Source of the DNA: Micavibrio sp. UBA2638
Lineage (GTDB): Bacteria > Pseudomonadota > Alphaproteobacteria > Micavibrionales > Micavibrionaceae
DNA length: 64,000 bases
Assembly (NCBI GenBank): GCA_002359735.1
Contig: DENS01000007.1
Location: forward strand, 1 to 64,000
Reading direction: 5' to 3'
Every line of letters begins with the position of its first letter. Within the stretch, counting starts at the first letter, position 1. The position numbers and the translations under genes were made by a program. Shown in pieces: positions 43,805 through 52,598 of this stretch. Below the pieces are notes generated by a model. It saw only the letters and a list, made by a program, of their open reading frames with translations. It did no database searches and had not been told where the DNA came from.

Positions 43805-44113
43805 ATGAACAACCAGTACCCGTTTTTATCCAACAAGCACACTGTTTTCCTCGCTCTCGGGTTGTTTTTGTGTGTTTATTTTTTGTATCACAGTTTTCAG
43901 GGGAGCCGGTCTTACCCCACTTTGGTGTCGCTTGATCATTCTATAGAACAGGTGAAGTCTGAATTGTCGGCCACTATGGAGCAGCGTCAGTATCTGGAGC
44001 GCCAGGTGGTGATGATGCGGCCGGGCAGCGTTAATCAAGATTTACTGGAAGAACGTGTGCGCATTGTCCTTGGGTATAAGACGCCCGACGAATTTGTTAT
44101 TCTTCAGCCCTAA
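43805..44113 (+). CDS. ftsB: Septum formation initiator FtsB/DivIC
   Basis: A 102-residue bitopic division protein. One helix at about 13-31 is followed by a coiled coil (SLDHSIEQVKSELSATMEQRQYLERQV, in parts) and the family ending LLEERVRIVLGYKTPDEFVIL. It would join FtsL and FtsQ at the septum. It sits between eno and pdhA, as is usual in alphaproteobacteria. The preceding gap has four GANTC sites. After the stop, AAGCC-AC-GGCTT (44135-44146) and a T-rich stretch may form a weak terminator. Confidence 0.9.
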   Translation: MNNQYPFLSNKHTVFLALGLFLCVYFLYHSFQGSRSYPTLVSLDHSIEQVKSELSATMEQRQYLERQVVMMRPGSVNQDLLEERVRIVLGYKTPDEFVILQP

Positions 44114-44267
44114 ATGATTTGATTTTTCTAATGTAAGCCACGGCTTTCTTGTGTTTTTACAATGGTGCGCCGCAGCATGCAATTTCACATTTCCTCTGGA
44201 AAAAAATGCGGAAATACGCTAACACATAGGCTTAGCTTCAAGAGCAGTTTGCAAGGAGATTTCTTTC

Positions 44268-45299
44268 GTGGCTTCCGCAGGTAAAAAAAACAAAGATAAA
44301 CCGAAACTCAAGACTATTTCGAATTCGAACCCGGCGCCATCGCCGGAGGAAATGCTGGATCTATACCGCGAAATGTTGTTGATGCGCCGTTTTGAAGAAA
44401 AGGCCGGCCAGTTGTACGGCATGGGCCTGATTGGCGGTTTTTGTCACCTTTATATTGGTCAGGAGGCCGTTGTGACCGGCATTACCTCTGTCAAGGAAGA
44501 TCATGACAGCGTTGTGACCGCGTATCGTGATCATGCCCATATGCTGGCCTGTGGCATGGACCCGAAGGGGGTTATGGCAGAATTGACCGGCCGCGTTGGC
44601 GGGTATTCGCGCGGTAAAGGCGGATCAATGCATATGTTCTCGAAAGAGAAGAATTTTTATGGCGGCCACGGTATCGTTGGTGCGCAAATTCCGATTGGGG
44701 CCGGGTTGGCTTTTACCCACAAATACAATGAAGATGGCGGCGTGGCCATTGCGTATATGGGGGATGGGGCCTCTAATCAGGGACAGGTTGCAGAGACCTA
44801 TAACATGGCGGCCCTTTGGAAATTACCTTGTTTGTTTGTCATTGAAAATAACCAATACGGGATGGGGACATCTGTTAAGCGTTCTTCGGCGGGTGATTTA
44901 TACCGCCGCGGTGAAGGCTATGGTATTCCGGGGGAGCAGGTTGATGGCATGGATGTGTTCAAGGTGCAGGCCGCGGCGCGTCAGGCGCTTGATTACGTGC
45001 GTTCCGGTAACGGCCCCTATATTCTGGAGGTCATGACCTATCGTTATCGCGGGCATTCCATGTCGGACCCGGCAAAATACCGCACGAAGGAAGAGTTGCA
45101 ATCCATGAAAGATGACCGTGATCCGCTTACGGCGATTAAAGATATGATGCAGGATGCGGGTATTGACGAGGCGCAGATCAAAGACATTGATAAAGATATA
45201 AAAGCCATTGTGAATGAAGCGGCGCAGTTCGCACAGGATAGCCCGGAGCCAGACCCGGAAGAGCTGTGGACCGATGTGCTGATTGAGGTTAAGGAATAA
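44268..45299 (+). CDS. pdhA: Pyruvate dehydrogenase E1 component, alpha subunit
   Basis: Thiamine-diphosphate-dependent decarboxylase subunit (343 residues). The TPP motif opens with GDGASNQG and closes with the IENN in LPCLFVIENNQYGMGT. The phosphorylation-loop-like region YRYRGHSMSDPAKYRT is typical of E1-alpha. The start codon is GTG, with AAGGAGA eight bases upstream. The first 25 residues are Lys-rich and variable. It leads the pdhA-pdhB-pdhC-lpdA set. Confidence 0.96.
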   Translation: MASAGKKNKDKPKLKTISNSNPAPSPEEMLDLYREMLLMRRFEEKAGQLYGMGLIGGFCHLYIGQEAVVTGITSVKEDHDSVVTAYRDHAHMLACGMDPKGVMAELTGRVGGYSRGKGGSMHMFSKEKNFYGGHGIVGAQIPIGAGLAFTHKYNEDGGVAIAYMGDGASNQGQVAETYNMAALWKLPCLFVIENNQYGMGTSVKRSSAGDLYRRGEGYGIPGEQVDGMDVFKVQAAARQALDYVRSGNGPYILEVMTYRYRGHSMSDPAKYRTKEELQSMKDDRDPLTAIKDMMQDAGIDEAQIKDIDKDIKAIVNEAAQFAQDSPEPDPEELWTDVLIEVKE

Positions 45300-45446
45300 T
45301 TTTACAATATCTGCGCGAAAAGGGCGGTCATACCACACAGCACCGTGTACCGCGCCGCATCGCACAGCGTTAAATGATAACAAATGCCATGAATGGTATA
45401 GATTACACGAATATAGATTAGGTCGAATATCAGGAGTTATTAAACC

Positions 45447-46910
45447 ATGCCGACACCGATTTTAATGCCCGCACTATCCCCCACCATGACAGAAGGGAAT
45501 TTGGCAAAATGGATGAAATCCGAAGGCGATAAGGTCGAACCGGGTGATGTCATCGCCGAGATCGAAACGGACAAAGCCACGATGGAGGTTGAAGCCGTTG
45601 ATGAAGGGACCATTGGTAAAATTTTGATTGCCGAAGGAACGGAAGGGGTGGCCGTAAATACCGCGATTGCCGTTTTGTTGGAAGATGGGGAGAGTGCCGG
45701 TGATATTTCTGAAGCCGATCTGCAAGGCGCAGGCGGTGCCGAGAGCCGTGAAGGCGATTCTGCCGCTGGCGCAGATAATGATGCGGCGTCTAGTGCCGGT
45801 TCTGACGATACCGGCGCAGCGGCCGAACAGCATGCCGGAAAAGCGATTGAAAACCGCGATATTTTGCATGCGCAGGGAAAAATTATCGAACCGCCGCCAT
45901 TCGATGAGGCCGCCTTTGGTGAAACCTACACTGCCACGGTGCGCGAGGCTTTGCGCGATGCTATGGCGGAAGAAATGCGTGCCGATGAGCGCGTTTATCT
46001 CATGGGGGAAGAGGTCGCGGAATATCAAGGGGCATATAAGGTCTCTCAGGGTTTGCTGGACGAATTTGGCCCGAAACGTGTGATTGATACGCCGATTACT
46101 GAATATGGCTTTGCCGGGATTGCGTCCGGGTCTGCGATGAGTGGTCTAAAGCCGATTGTAGAATTTATGACCTTTAACTTTGCCATGCAGGCGATCGATC
46201 ATATCGTCAATACGGCCGGCAAGACATTGTATATGGCCGGCGGGGAGCTCGGGTGCCCGATTGTTTTTCGCGGGCCTAACGGCGCCGCCGCCCGCGTTGG
46301 TGCCCAGCATTCACAATGTTATGCATCGTGGTATGCCCACGTGCCGGGCCTGAAGGTTGTAGCGCCATATTCGGCGGCGGATGCAAAGGGCTTGATGAAA
46401 GCGGCCATACGCGACCCGAACCCGGTTGTGTTTCTGGAAAACGAAATGATGTACGGCCAAAGTTTTGATGACGTGCCAGTATCGGATGATTATGCGATTC
46501 CATTGGGCCGCGCCAAAATTGAACGCAGCGGAACAGATGTAACGATTGTTGCGTTTTCTATCATGGTTGGAAAATCATTAGAGGCCGCGAAGAAGCTGGA
46601 AGAAGAGGGCATTAGCGCAGAGGTTATTAATCTGCGCACGATTCGCCCGCTGGACCGTTACACCATTTTAGAATCGATTAAGAAAACAAATCGCATTGTT
46701 ACCGTGGAGGAGGGCTGGGCCTTCTCTGGTATCGGCTCAGAAATTGCCGCTTTGATTGGTGAACACGCTTTTGATTATATGGATGCCCCGGTTACGCGGG
46801 TGGCCGGTGCCGATGTACCGATGCCATATGCTGCCAATCTGGAACAACTGGCCATACCGCAGGTTGATGAAATTGTTCATGCGGTTAAAAAAGTTTGCTA
46901 TAAAGATTAA
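45447..46910 (+). CDS. pdhB: Pyruvate dehydrogenase E1 beta with N-terminal lipoyl domain
   Basis: Residues 1-80 are a biotinyl/lipoyl domain with the lipoylation site in EIETDKATMEVEAVDEG. An Ala/Asp/Ser-rich linker (about 90-150) joins it to the E1-beta core, which begins TATVREALRDAMAEEM and has TPITEYGFAGIASG and VEEGWAFSGIGSEIAA. The extra lipoyl domain is a known alphaproteobacterial trait. CAGGAG precedes the ATG. LipA, coded at 53785, makes the cofactor. The 147-base gap after pdhA holds no gene. Confidence 0.96.
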   Translation: MPTPILMPALSPTMTEGNLAKWMKSEGDKVEPGDVIAEIETDKATMEVEAVDEGTIGKILIAEGTEGVAVNTAIAVLLEDGESAGDISEADLQGAGGAESREGDSAAGADNDAASSAGSDDTGAAAEQHAGKAIENRDILHAQGKIIEPPPFDEAAFGETYTATVREALRDAMAEEMRADERVYLMGEEVAEYQGAYKVSQGLLDEFGPKRVIDTPITEYGFAGIASGSAMSGLKPIVEFMTFNFAMQAIDHIVNTAGKTLYMAGGELGCPIVFRGPNGAAARVGAQHSQCYASWYAHVPGLKVVAPYSAADAKGLMKAAIRDPNPVVFLENEMMYGQSFDDVPVSDDYAIPLGRAKIERSGTDVTIVAFSIMVGKSLEAAKKLEEEGISAEVINLRTIRPLDRYTILESIKKTNRIVTVEEGWAFSGIGSEIAALIGEHAFDYMDAPVTRVAGADVPMPYAANLEQLAIPQVDEIVHAVKKVCYKD

Positions 46911-46934
46911 TAATTTTAAACAGGGAGTTTTATA

Positions 46935-47273
46935 ATGTCATTTATGGATAAAATGAGTGCTTTAAAGGCCGAATTGGCGTTTCAATTTCAGGAAGCGGTG
47001 AAGTATACAGTGCCGAATTTGTATCAAAGCCACTATGAGAAGAAGGCAAAGGCAGCTTTCGACACCCTTCGGGCCGAGGGCGCGTTGGATGGAATGCAGG
47101 ATCAAGTCATTGCGCATTATCTGCGTGAAGCAGGCCATGATCCGGAGACAGACGAGCCATATCAAAAAGTCTTTGGCTTAAAAGGCGGCCAGTCTGAATA
47201 TCGTGATGTTATCGAGAGACTATCTGCGCCTAACGAGGTTAAGACCGGTTTTGATATGATCGATATGGATTAA
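46935..47273 (+). CDS. Hypothetical protein, 112 residues, within the pdh cluster
   Basis: Not recognised. It is soluble, mostly helical by composition, with aromatic residues near the start (ELAFQFQEAVKYTVPNLYQSHYEKKAK), a middle part with charged helices (DQVIAHYLREAGHDPETDEP) and an acidic end (FDMIDMD). GGGAG lies before the ATG, and it starts 24 bases after pdhB, so it is probably co-transcribed with pdhAB. It ends in a 4-base overlap with the opposed upp stop codon. No function is proposed. Confidence 0.75.
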   Translation: MSFMDKMSALKAELAFQFQEAVKYTVPNLYQSHYEKKAKAAFDTLRAEGALDGMQDQVIAHYLREAGHDPETDEPYQKVFGLKGGQSEYRDVIERLSAPNEVKTGFDMIDMD

Positions 47274-47923
47274 GCGGCCGTCCCGAACAGGCGGTCCCCC
47301 GCATCGCCCAACCCCGGGATGATATAGGCGTTATCATCCAGCTTTTCATCCAGCGCCGCAATATATATCGGCAAATCAGGATATTGCTGACGGAATGTTG
47401 TGATGCCTTCGGGGGCACCGAGCAGGGCCATAAATGATATATTGTCTTTATCCACGCCGTTTTTAACCAAAACGTCCACGGCATAGGCAGCCGAATTTCC
47501 GGTGGCCAGCATGGGGTCAACCAAAATGAAATGACGGTCCTTGACATCAGGCAATTTGACCAGATATTCAACCGGTTTATGCGTTTCGTGATCACGGTAC
47601 AGGCCAATATGCCCAACCGGGCTGGACGGCATAAGCGCCTGCAGGCCTTCACTCATTCCCAATCCGGCCCGTAAAATCGGCACAATCGCCGGGCGCTTTC
47701 CTTCAATGACCGGGGCGTTCATTTTCTGGATGGGGGTTTCAATGGTTTGTTCACCAAGAGGCAGCCAGCGCGTGAGTTCATACCCCATAAGTAATGATAT
47801 TTCATGCAAGGCACTTTTAAAGTCTTGCTGAATGCATTCTTTCATCCGCATCATGCTGAGCTTATGCTGCACCAGCGGATGATTAATAATAAAAACCTTG
47901 GGAAATTCTTTGTGTTCGTACAT
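47270..47923 (-). CDS. upp: Uracil phosphoribosyltransferase
   Basis: Pyrimidine salvage enzyme making UMP from uracil and PRPP (217 residues). The PRPP motif VDPMLATGNSAAYAVDVL and the N-terminal VPILRAGLGMSEGLQ are typical, as is the C-terminal YIIPGLGDAGDRLFGT uracil-binding loop. It is transcribed against the pdh genes, between the 112-residue gene and pdhC, an unusual place. It would share UMP with PyrH at 9136. Confidence 0.96.
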   Translation of the reverse strand: MYEHKEFPKVFIINHPLVQHKLSMMRMKECIQQDFKSALHEISLLMGYELTRWLPLGEQTIETPIQKMNAPVIEGKRPAIVPILRAGLGMSEGLQALMPSSPVGHIGLYRDHETHKPVEYLVKLPDVKDRHFILVDPMLATGNSAAYAVDVLVKNGVDKDNISFMALLGAPEGITTFRQQYPDLPIYIAALDEKLDDNAYIIPGLGDAGDRLFGTAA

Positions 47924-47989
47924 ATTTATGGTCTTCCTGTTTTACTCGCAAATGTTTTTAAACGGATAAGATGGTTTTGACAAGGCTCT

Positions 47990-48011
47990 AGGCAATTTTG
48001 CCTTTATTTTT
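47990..48011 (+). terminator. Hairpin with T-run in the pdhC leader
   Basis: AGGCAA (47990-47995) pairs with TTGCCT (47998-48003) around TT, followed by TTATTTTT. A TTGACA lies just upstream (47977-47982). As drawn it would end or attenuate plus-strand transcription about 50 bases before pdhC. The stem is short, so confidence is low. Confidence 0.4.
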
Positions 48012-48056
48012 GGGTGTAAATACCTTAGGAAAGTACATAGGTTTTTAAAAGGATAG

Positions 48057-49388
48057 ATGAAAGATATGCCAACTCCGATTACGATGCCCGCCCTTTCCCC
48101 TACCATGACGGATGGTACCCTTGCCAAATGGCTGAAAAAAGAAGGGGACATAGTTGAATCCGGTGATGTTATTGCCGAGATCGAAACCGACAAAGCCACG
48201 ATGGAGGTCGAAGCCGTCGATGAAGGGCGTATCGCCAAGATTGTGGTTGCGGAAGGCACCGAAAATGTTCCTGTGAATGATGTTATTGCCGTTCTATTAG
48301 AGGAAGGCGAAGACGACAGCGCCATGGATGGGTATGATGTCAAAGGCGGCGTTGCCCCTTCTGCCGCCGCCCCCGAAGCCGCGGATAAGACCAAGACTGC
48401 AGAACCTGTAACATCGGATTCTGCGCCCCAGAAATCAGAACCTCAGAAATCAGCACCCCAGAAATCAGGGGAGCGTATTTTTGCATCGCCTCTGGCCAGA
48501 CGTATTGCAGAGCAGGCGGGCATTGATTTGTCCCTTATTACGGGCACTGGCCCGCGCGGCCGTATTATAAAGGCCGATGTTGAAAAGGCGAAGGCCGAGG
48601 GCGTGCGCGCGCCATCCGCGGCAAAAGGAGCGTCTGCCGGGGGGGCGTCCGCGCCGGTGTCTTCGGGGCCTGATGCAAAGGCTTTGGCCGATGCGTATGG
48701 CATGGACTATGAAGAGTTGCCGAATAACAATATCAAGAAAGTGACAGCGCGCCGTTTGACCGAGGCCAAACAGACCATTCCGCATTTCTATCTGAGCGTG
48801 GATTGTGTGCTGGATAATTTACTGGCGGCGCGTAAGGAATTGAATGAGGCCGCAAACGGGGCCTATAAAATATCGGTGAATGATTTTATTATCAAAGCCA
48901 GCGCCATGGCCTTGCATGCTTATCCCGCGGCCAATACATCCTGGACGGATGCGGCGGTGTTGCAATATAAACATGCCGATATTTCTGTGGCCGTTGCTAC
49001 GCCCAATGGTCTGATTACGCCGATTATTAAAAAGGCGGAAACAAAGGGGTTGGCGCAAATTTCCGGCGAGATGAAAGACCTGGCCGGGCGCGCGCGCGAA
49101 GGCAAGCTCAAGCCCGAGGAATTTCAAGGTGGCACGTTCTCGATCTCTAATTTGGGTATGTTTGGTGTTGAAAACTTTCAGGCCATCGTGAACCCGCCGC
49201 AAAGCTGTATTATGGCGGTTGGTGCGGGCGTACAAAAACCCGTTGTGGTCAATGGGCAAATCGAAATTAAAACGGTTATGACGGTAACGCTTTCTACGGA
49301 TCACCGCTCGGTTGATGGGGCTGTGGGGGCTGAATTTTTGCAATACTTCAAACGCTATATTGAAAATCCGGTTTCGATGTTGGCGTGA
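48057..49388 (+). CDS. pdhC: Pyruvate dehydrogenase E2, dihydrolipoamide acetyltransferase
   Basis: Core subunit of the PDH complex (443 residues). Order: one lipoyl domain (about 4-80, lipoylation site EIETDKATMEVEAVDEG, nearly identical to that of pdhB), a linker with repeated QKSEPQKSAPQKS, a peripheral-subunit-binding domain (about 140-178, ASPLARRIAEQAGIDLSLI), and the catalytic domain ending DHRSVDGAVGAEFL with the HxxxDG active site. ATG 48057 follows AAAGGA closely; ATG 48066 would give MPTPIT as in pdhB. The lipoyl domains of pdhB and pdhC probably exchanged sequence. Confidence 0.95.
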   Translation: MKDMPTPITMPALSPTMTDGTLAKWLKKEGDIVESGDVIAEIETDKATMEVEAVDEGRIAKIVVAEGTENVPVNDVIAVLLEEGEDDSAMDGYDVKGGVAPSAAAPEAADKTKTAEPVTSDSAPQKSEPQKSAPQKSGERIFASPLARRIAEQAGIDLSLITGTGPRGRIIKADVEKAKAEGVRAPSAAKGASAGGASAPVSSGPDAKALADAYGMDYEELPNNNIKKVTARRLTEAKQTIPHFYLSVDCVLDNLLAARKELNEAANGAYKISVNDFIIKASAMALHAYPAANTSWTDAAVLQYKHADISVAVATPNGLITPIIKKAETKGLAQISGEMKDLAGRAREGKLKPEEFQGGTFSISNLGMFGVENFQAIVNPPQSCIMAVGAGVQKPVVVNGQIEIKTVMTVTLSTDHRSVDGAVGAEFLQYFKRYIENPVSMLA

Positions 49389-49512
49389 TGGCGGAACCCA
49401 AAACGTCGTCATGCCGGGAACACCTTAAGTAATAGGGTATGGGGATGAGGGCGTGCGGCCAGGGGCGTGTCTGATTAAGTATAAAAAATAAAACGTGGGG
49501 AGACACAAAAAA

Positions 49513-50907
49513 ATGAAAACAATCATAGAGCCATTTCGCATTAAATCGGTTGAACCGATAAAAATGACATCGCGCGCGCAGCGCGAACAATATTTAAAGG
49601 ACGCGCATTATAACCTTTTTTCCCTGCCTTCCGATGATGTTCTGATTGACCTTCTAACCGATTCCGGTACGTCTTCTATGAGCGCGGCGCAGTGGGCGGG
49701 CATGATGATTGGTGATGAAAGCTATGCCGGAAGCCCTTCTTACGGGCGCTTTGAAGAGGCCGTAAAGAATTTAATGCCATTCAAGCACGTCATGCCGACG
49801 CATCAGGGCCGTGCGGCAGAACGTATTTTATTTTCTGTCGTGACCAAAGCGGGGGATTTTATCCCTTCAAATACACATTTTGATACCACGCGCGCCAATA
49901 TTGAGGCCGGTAAGGCCGTTGCCGTTGATCTTGTGATTGAAGAAGGTAAAGATCCGGCCAGTGAGCATCCGTTCAAGGGCAATATGGATACGGATAAACT
50001 GACAGCCTTTATCGCGGAGAAGGGGGCGGAGAATATTCCCATCTGTATGATGACAATTACCAATAATTCTGGTGGTGGTCAGCCTGTTTCTATGGCAAAT
50101 TTGCGGGCGGTTTCCGATATCTGTAAGGGGCATGGTATTCCGTTCTTTATTGATGCGTGCCGTTTTGCCGAAAATGCCTGGTTCATTAAAATGCGCGAAG
50201 ACGGATATGCGGATGCCTCCATTCCAGATATTGTGCGCGAGATTTTCTCATTGGCCGATGGTGCGACCATGAGTGCGAAAAAAGATGCGCTTGTGAATAT
50301 GGGGGGCTGGCTTGCGCTGAATGATGATACATGGGAAGAGCAATGCCGCAATGTTTTGATCCTGACGGAAGGGTTTCCAACCTATGGCGGTTTGTCGGGC
50401 CGTGACCTGGAGGCCATAGCCATTGGTCTGGAAGAGGTGGTTGATGAAGATTATCTGAAATACCGCATGGCTTCGACGGCCTATGTCGGGGACCGGTTGA
50501 TTGAGGCGGGCGTGCCTATTATGCGCCCTGTTGGCGGGCATGCCATCTATATCGATGCGCGCGCTTTTCTTCCGCATATTCCCCCGTTGGAATATCCCGG
50601 CCAGTCTCTGGCGTGTGAGTTGTATTTGCGCGGCGGGATACGCGGCTGTGAGATCGGGACCGTGATGTTTGGCCAGCAACCGGACGGCAGTGAGGCCCCT
50701 GCTGCAATGGATCTGGTGCGATTGGCCATACCCCGGCGGGTTTATACCGAAAGTCATATGCTATATGTGCTGGAGGTTATTTTAGAGACCTGGGAAAACC
50801 GGGATAGCTTACGTGGTATGAAAATTGACTGGCAACCGCAAGCCCTGCGTCACTTTACCTCAAAATTTTCATACACAGATACAAAATCCAAAAAGGAGGC
50901 CGCATAG
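49513..50907 (+). CDS. tnaA: Tryptophanase (beta-eliminating lyase)
   Basis: PLP enzyme cleaving tryptophan to indole, pyruvate and ammonia (464 residues). The PLP lysine is in SAKKDALV (Lys256/Lys257, with 257 matching E. coli Lys270). Other motifs are LLTDSGTSSMSAAQW, PTHQGRAAERI and EGFPTYGGL. The substrate-side motif CEIGTVMFG has Ile381 where tyrosine phenol-lyase has Arg (MERG), favouring tryptophanase. ATG 49513 follows GGGGAGA by about ten bases; a GTG at 49495 is in frame but precedes that site. It lies inside the pdh cluster, so pyruvate would be released beside its consumer. The next gene starts at the base after its stop. Confidence 0.88.
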   Translation: MKTIIEPFRIKSVEPIKMTSRAQREQYLKDAHYNLFSLPSDDVLIDLLTDSGTSSMSAAQWAGMMIGDESYAGSPSYGRFEEAVKNLMPFKHVMPTHQGRAAERILFSVVTKAGDFIPSNTHFDTTRANIEAGKAVAVDLVIEEGKDPASEHPFKGNMDTDKLTAFIAEKGAENIPICMMTITNNSGGGQPVSMANLRAVSDICKGHGIPFFIDACRFAENAWFIKMREDGYADASIPDIVREIFSLADGATMSAKKDALVNMGGWLALNDDTWEEQCRNVLILTEGFPTYGGLSGRDLEAIAIGLEEVVDEDYLKYRMASTAYVGDRLIEAGVPIMRPVGGHAIYIDARAFLPHIPPLEYPGQSLACELYLRGGIRGCEIGTVMFGQQPDGSEAPAAMDLVRLAIPRRVYTESHMLYVLEVILETWENRDSLRGMKIDWQPQALRHFTSKFSYTDTKSKKEAA

Positions 50908-51165
50908 ATGTCAAATGGATATGTGGAATATGATGATCAGGACCTGCAAAGCCCAGAACAGCGCGTTGAGGCTCTGACCGATTTATACAAGCGCGTGTTT
51001 TACGAAGGGGCTGATTTCGCCCTGAATAACCCGGAAGATACTCTGGATGGCAGAACGCCTCTGGATTATTGCAAAGACAGTATTGAAAACTTTCGAAAAA
51101 TCGAAAAAATTGTGACATCCTTCCCGACATCCGATATCGCACCTTCGGGGCTGGATCTTTCTTAA
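50908..51165 (+). CDS. Small protein with MbcA/ParS/Xre-like toxin-binding resemblance
   Basis: An 85-residue acidic protein starting right after the tnaA stop, with AGGAGG (50893-50898) inside the tnaA 3' end, so the two are coupled. Residues 36-70 (ADFALNNPEDTLDGRTPLDY, then KDSIENFRKIEKIV) resemble the C-terminal domain of MbcA/ParS/Xre antitoxins, whose pattern is a short helix, NP, a Gly-x-x-PLD turn and a last helix. No DNA-binding N-terminal domain and no RES toxin gene is nearby, so an antitoxin role is unlikely or lost. The likeness is by eye only. Confidence 0.7.
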   Translation: MSNGYVEYDDQDLQSPEQRVEALTDLYKRVFYEGADFALNNPEDTLDGRTPLDYCKDSIENFRKIEKIVTSFPTSDIAPSGLDLS

Positions 51166-51189
51166 AATCATAAACAAAGGAATAGAGAC

Positions 51190-52593
51190 GTGGCAGAAAA
51201 ATCATTTGATGTGGTAATTATTGGCGGAGGGCCGGGCGGATATGTCGCGGCCATACGGGCCGCGCAGTTGAAGATGAAAGTGGCCTTGGTGGAAGCCAAT
51301 CATCTGGGCGGTATCTGTTTGAATTGGGGCTGTATTCCGACCAAGGCATTGCTGCGTTCTGCCGAGATTTACCATTATGCGAAACATGCCGATCAATTTG
51401 GCCTGAAGGTATCGGGGCTGGAGTTTGATACACAAAAAATTGTTGAGCGTTCAAGGGGCGTGGCAAAGCAATTATCCGGCGGTATCGGCCATTTGCTGAA
51501 AAAGAATAAAGTCACGGTTTTTGACGGGTACGGGCAATTAAAAGGCAAGGGCAAGGTTGCCGTTGAAAAGGACGGCAAGGTCATCGAAAACCTCTCCGGC
51601 AAGCATATTATTATCGCCACCGGCGCGCGCGCCCGTGTTCTGCCGGGGTTGGAACCGGATGGGGAGCTGGTCTGGACTTACCGCGAGGCCATGGTGCCCC
51701 AATCCATGCCCAAATCCATGGTCGTTGTCGGGTCTGGTGCGATCGGTATTGAATTTGCGAGCTTTTATAACACGCTGGGCGTTGATGTGACGGTCATTGA
51801 GGTTATGGACCGCATTTTACCCGTGGAAGATGAAGAAATATCCGCCCATGCGAAAAAGCAGTTCGAAAAGCAGGGCATGAAATTCATCACCGGGGCCACC
51901 GTAAAGGGCTTGGATAAATCCAAAACCAACGTGAAGGTTAAGGTTGAGGGAAAGGATAAGAAGGTTCAGGACATCACCGTTGACCGCGTTATTATGGCGG
52001 TTGGTATTGTTGCCAATACTGAGAATATCGGCCTTGAAAATACCAAGGTCAAGCTGGACCGCGGGCATATTGTAACCGATGGGTATATGGCCACGGATGA
52101 ACCGGGCGTTTACGCCATTGGTGATGTCACGGGCGCGCCTTGGTTGGCGCATAAGGCGTCGCATGAAGGGGGCATTTGCATCGAAAAAATCGCCGGGGAA
52201 AAAGACGTTCATCCGATGATAAAGGCCAATATTCCGGGCTGTACGTATTGTCATCCGCAAATTGCCTCGGTCGGGTTGACCGAAGCCGCCGCTAAGGAAC
52301 AGGGCTATAAAATCAAGGTTGGCCGCTTTTCGTTTATGGGGAATGGCAAGGCCATTGCGCTGGGCGAACCTGAAGGTCTTGTCAAAACCATCTTTGATGA
52401 AAAAACCGGAGAATTGTTAGGCGCGCATATGGTCGGCGCCGAAGTCACGGAAATGATTCAGGGCTACGTCATCGGCAAAACTATGGAAGCGGTTGAAAGC
52501 GATTTCATGCACACCATCTTCCCGCATCCGACGCTCTCGGAAATGATGCATGAAAGTGTACTGGACGCGTACGGCAAGGTGATTCATTTTTAA
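51190..52593 (+). CDS. lpdA: Dihydrolipoyl dehydrogenase (E3)
   Basis: FAD enzyme re-oxidising lipoyl groups of PDH and related complexes (467 residues). The FAD loop is IIGGGPGGYVAAIRAAQ, the redox disulfide is Cys43/Cys48 (GGICLNWGCIPTKALL), and the NAD loop is VVGSGAIGIEFASFY. The C-terminal catalytic His is in HTIFPHPTLSEMMHES. The start is GTG 51190 behind AAAGGA. It lies 24 bases after the small tnaA-coupled gene. Confidence 0.97.
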   Translation: MAEKSFDVVIIGGGPGGYVAAIRAAQLKMKVALVEANHLGGICLNWGCIPTKALLRSAEIYHYAKHADQFGLKVSGLEFDTQKIVERSRGVAKQLSGGIGHLLKKNKVTVFDGYGQLKGKGKVAVEKDGKVIENLSGKHIIIATGARARVLPGLEPDGELVWTYREAMVPQSMPKSMVVVGSGAIGIEFASFYNTLGVDVTVIEVMDRILPVEDEEISAHAKKQFEKQGMKFITGATVKGLDKSKTNVKVKVEGKDKKVQDITVDRVIMAVGIVANTENIGLENTKVKLDRGHIVTDGYMATDEPGVYAIGDVTGAPWLAHKASHEGGICIEKIAGEKDVHPMIKANIPGCTYCHPQIASVGLTEAAAKEQGYKIKVGRFSFMGNGKAIALGEPEGLVKTIFDEKTGELLGAHMVGAEVTEMIQGYVIGKTMEAVESDFMHTIFPHPTLSEMMHESVLDAYGKVIHF

Positions 52594-52598
52594 AATCG

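Noticed and set aside
45300..45446. An RNA gene or extra ORF between pdhA and pdhB
   Set aside because: No stable stem or ribosome site beyond that of pdhB; open frames here run into pdhB in the wrong frame.
45474..46028. A 184-codon open frame opposite pdhB
   Set aside because: It covers the lipoyl domain and start of the E1-beta core; no family sequence is visible in the reverse frame.
48426..48480. A short tandem repeat (QKSEPQKSAPQKS) as a CRISPR or mobile element
   Set aside because: It is an in-frame flexible linker of the E2 protein, typical between lipoyl and binding domains.
50908..51165. A complete RES-Xre/MbcA toxin-antitoxin system
   Set aside because: No RES-domain toxin or DNA-binding domain is coded next to it; neighbours are tnaA and lpdA.
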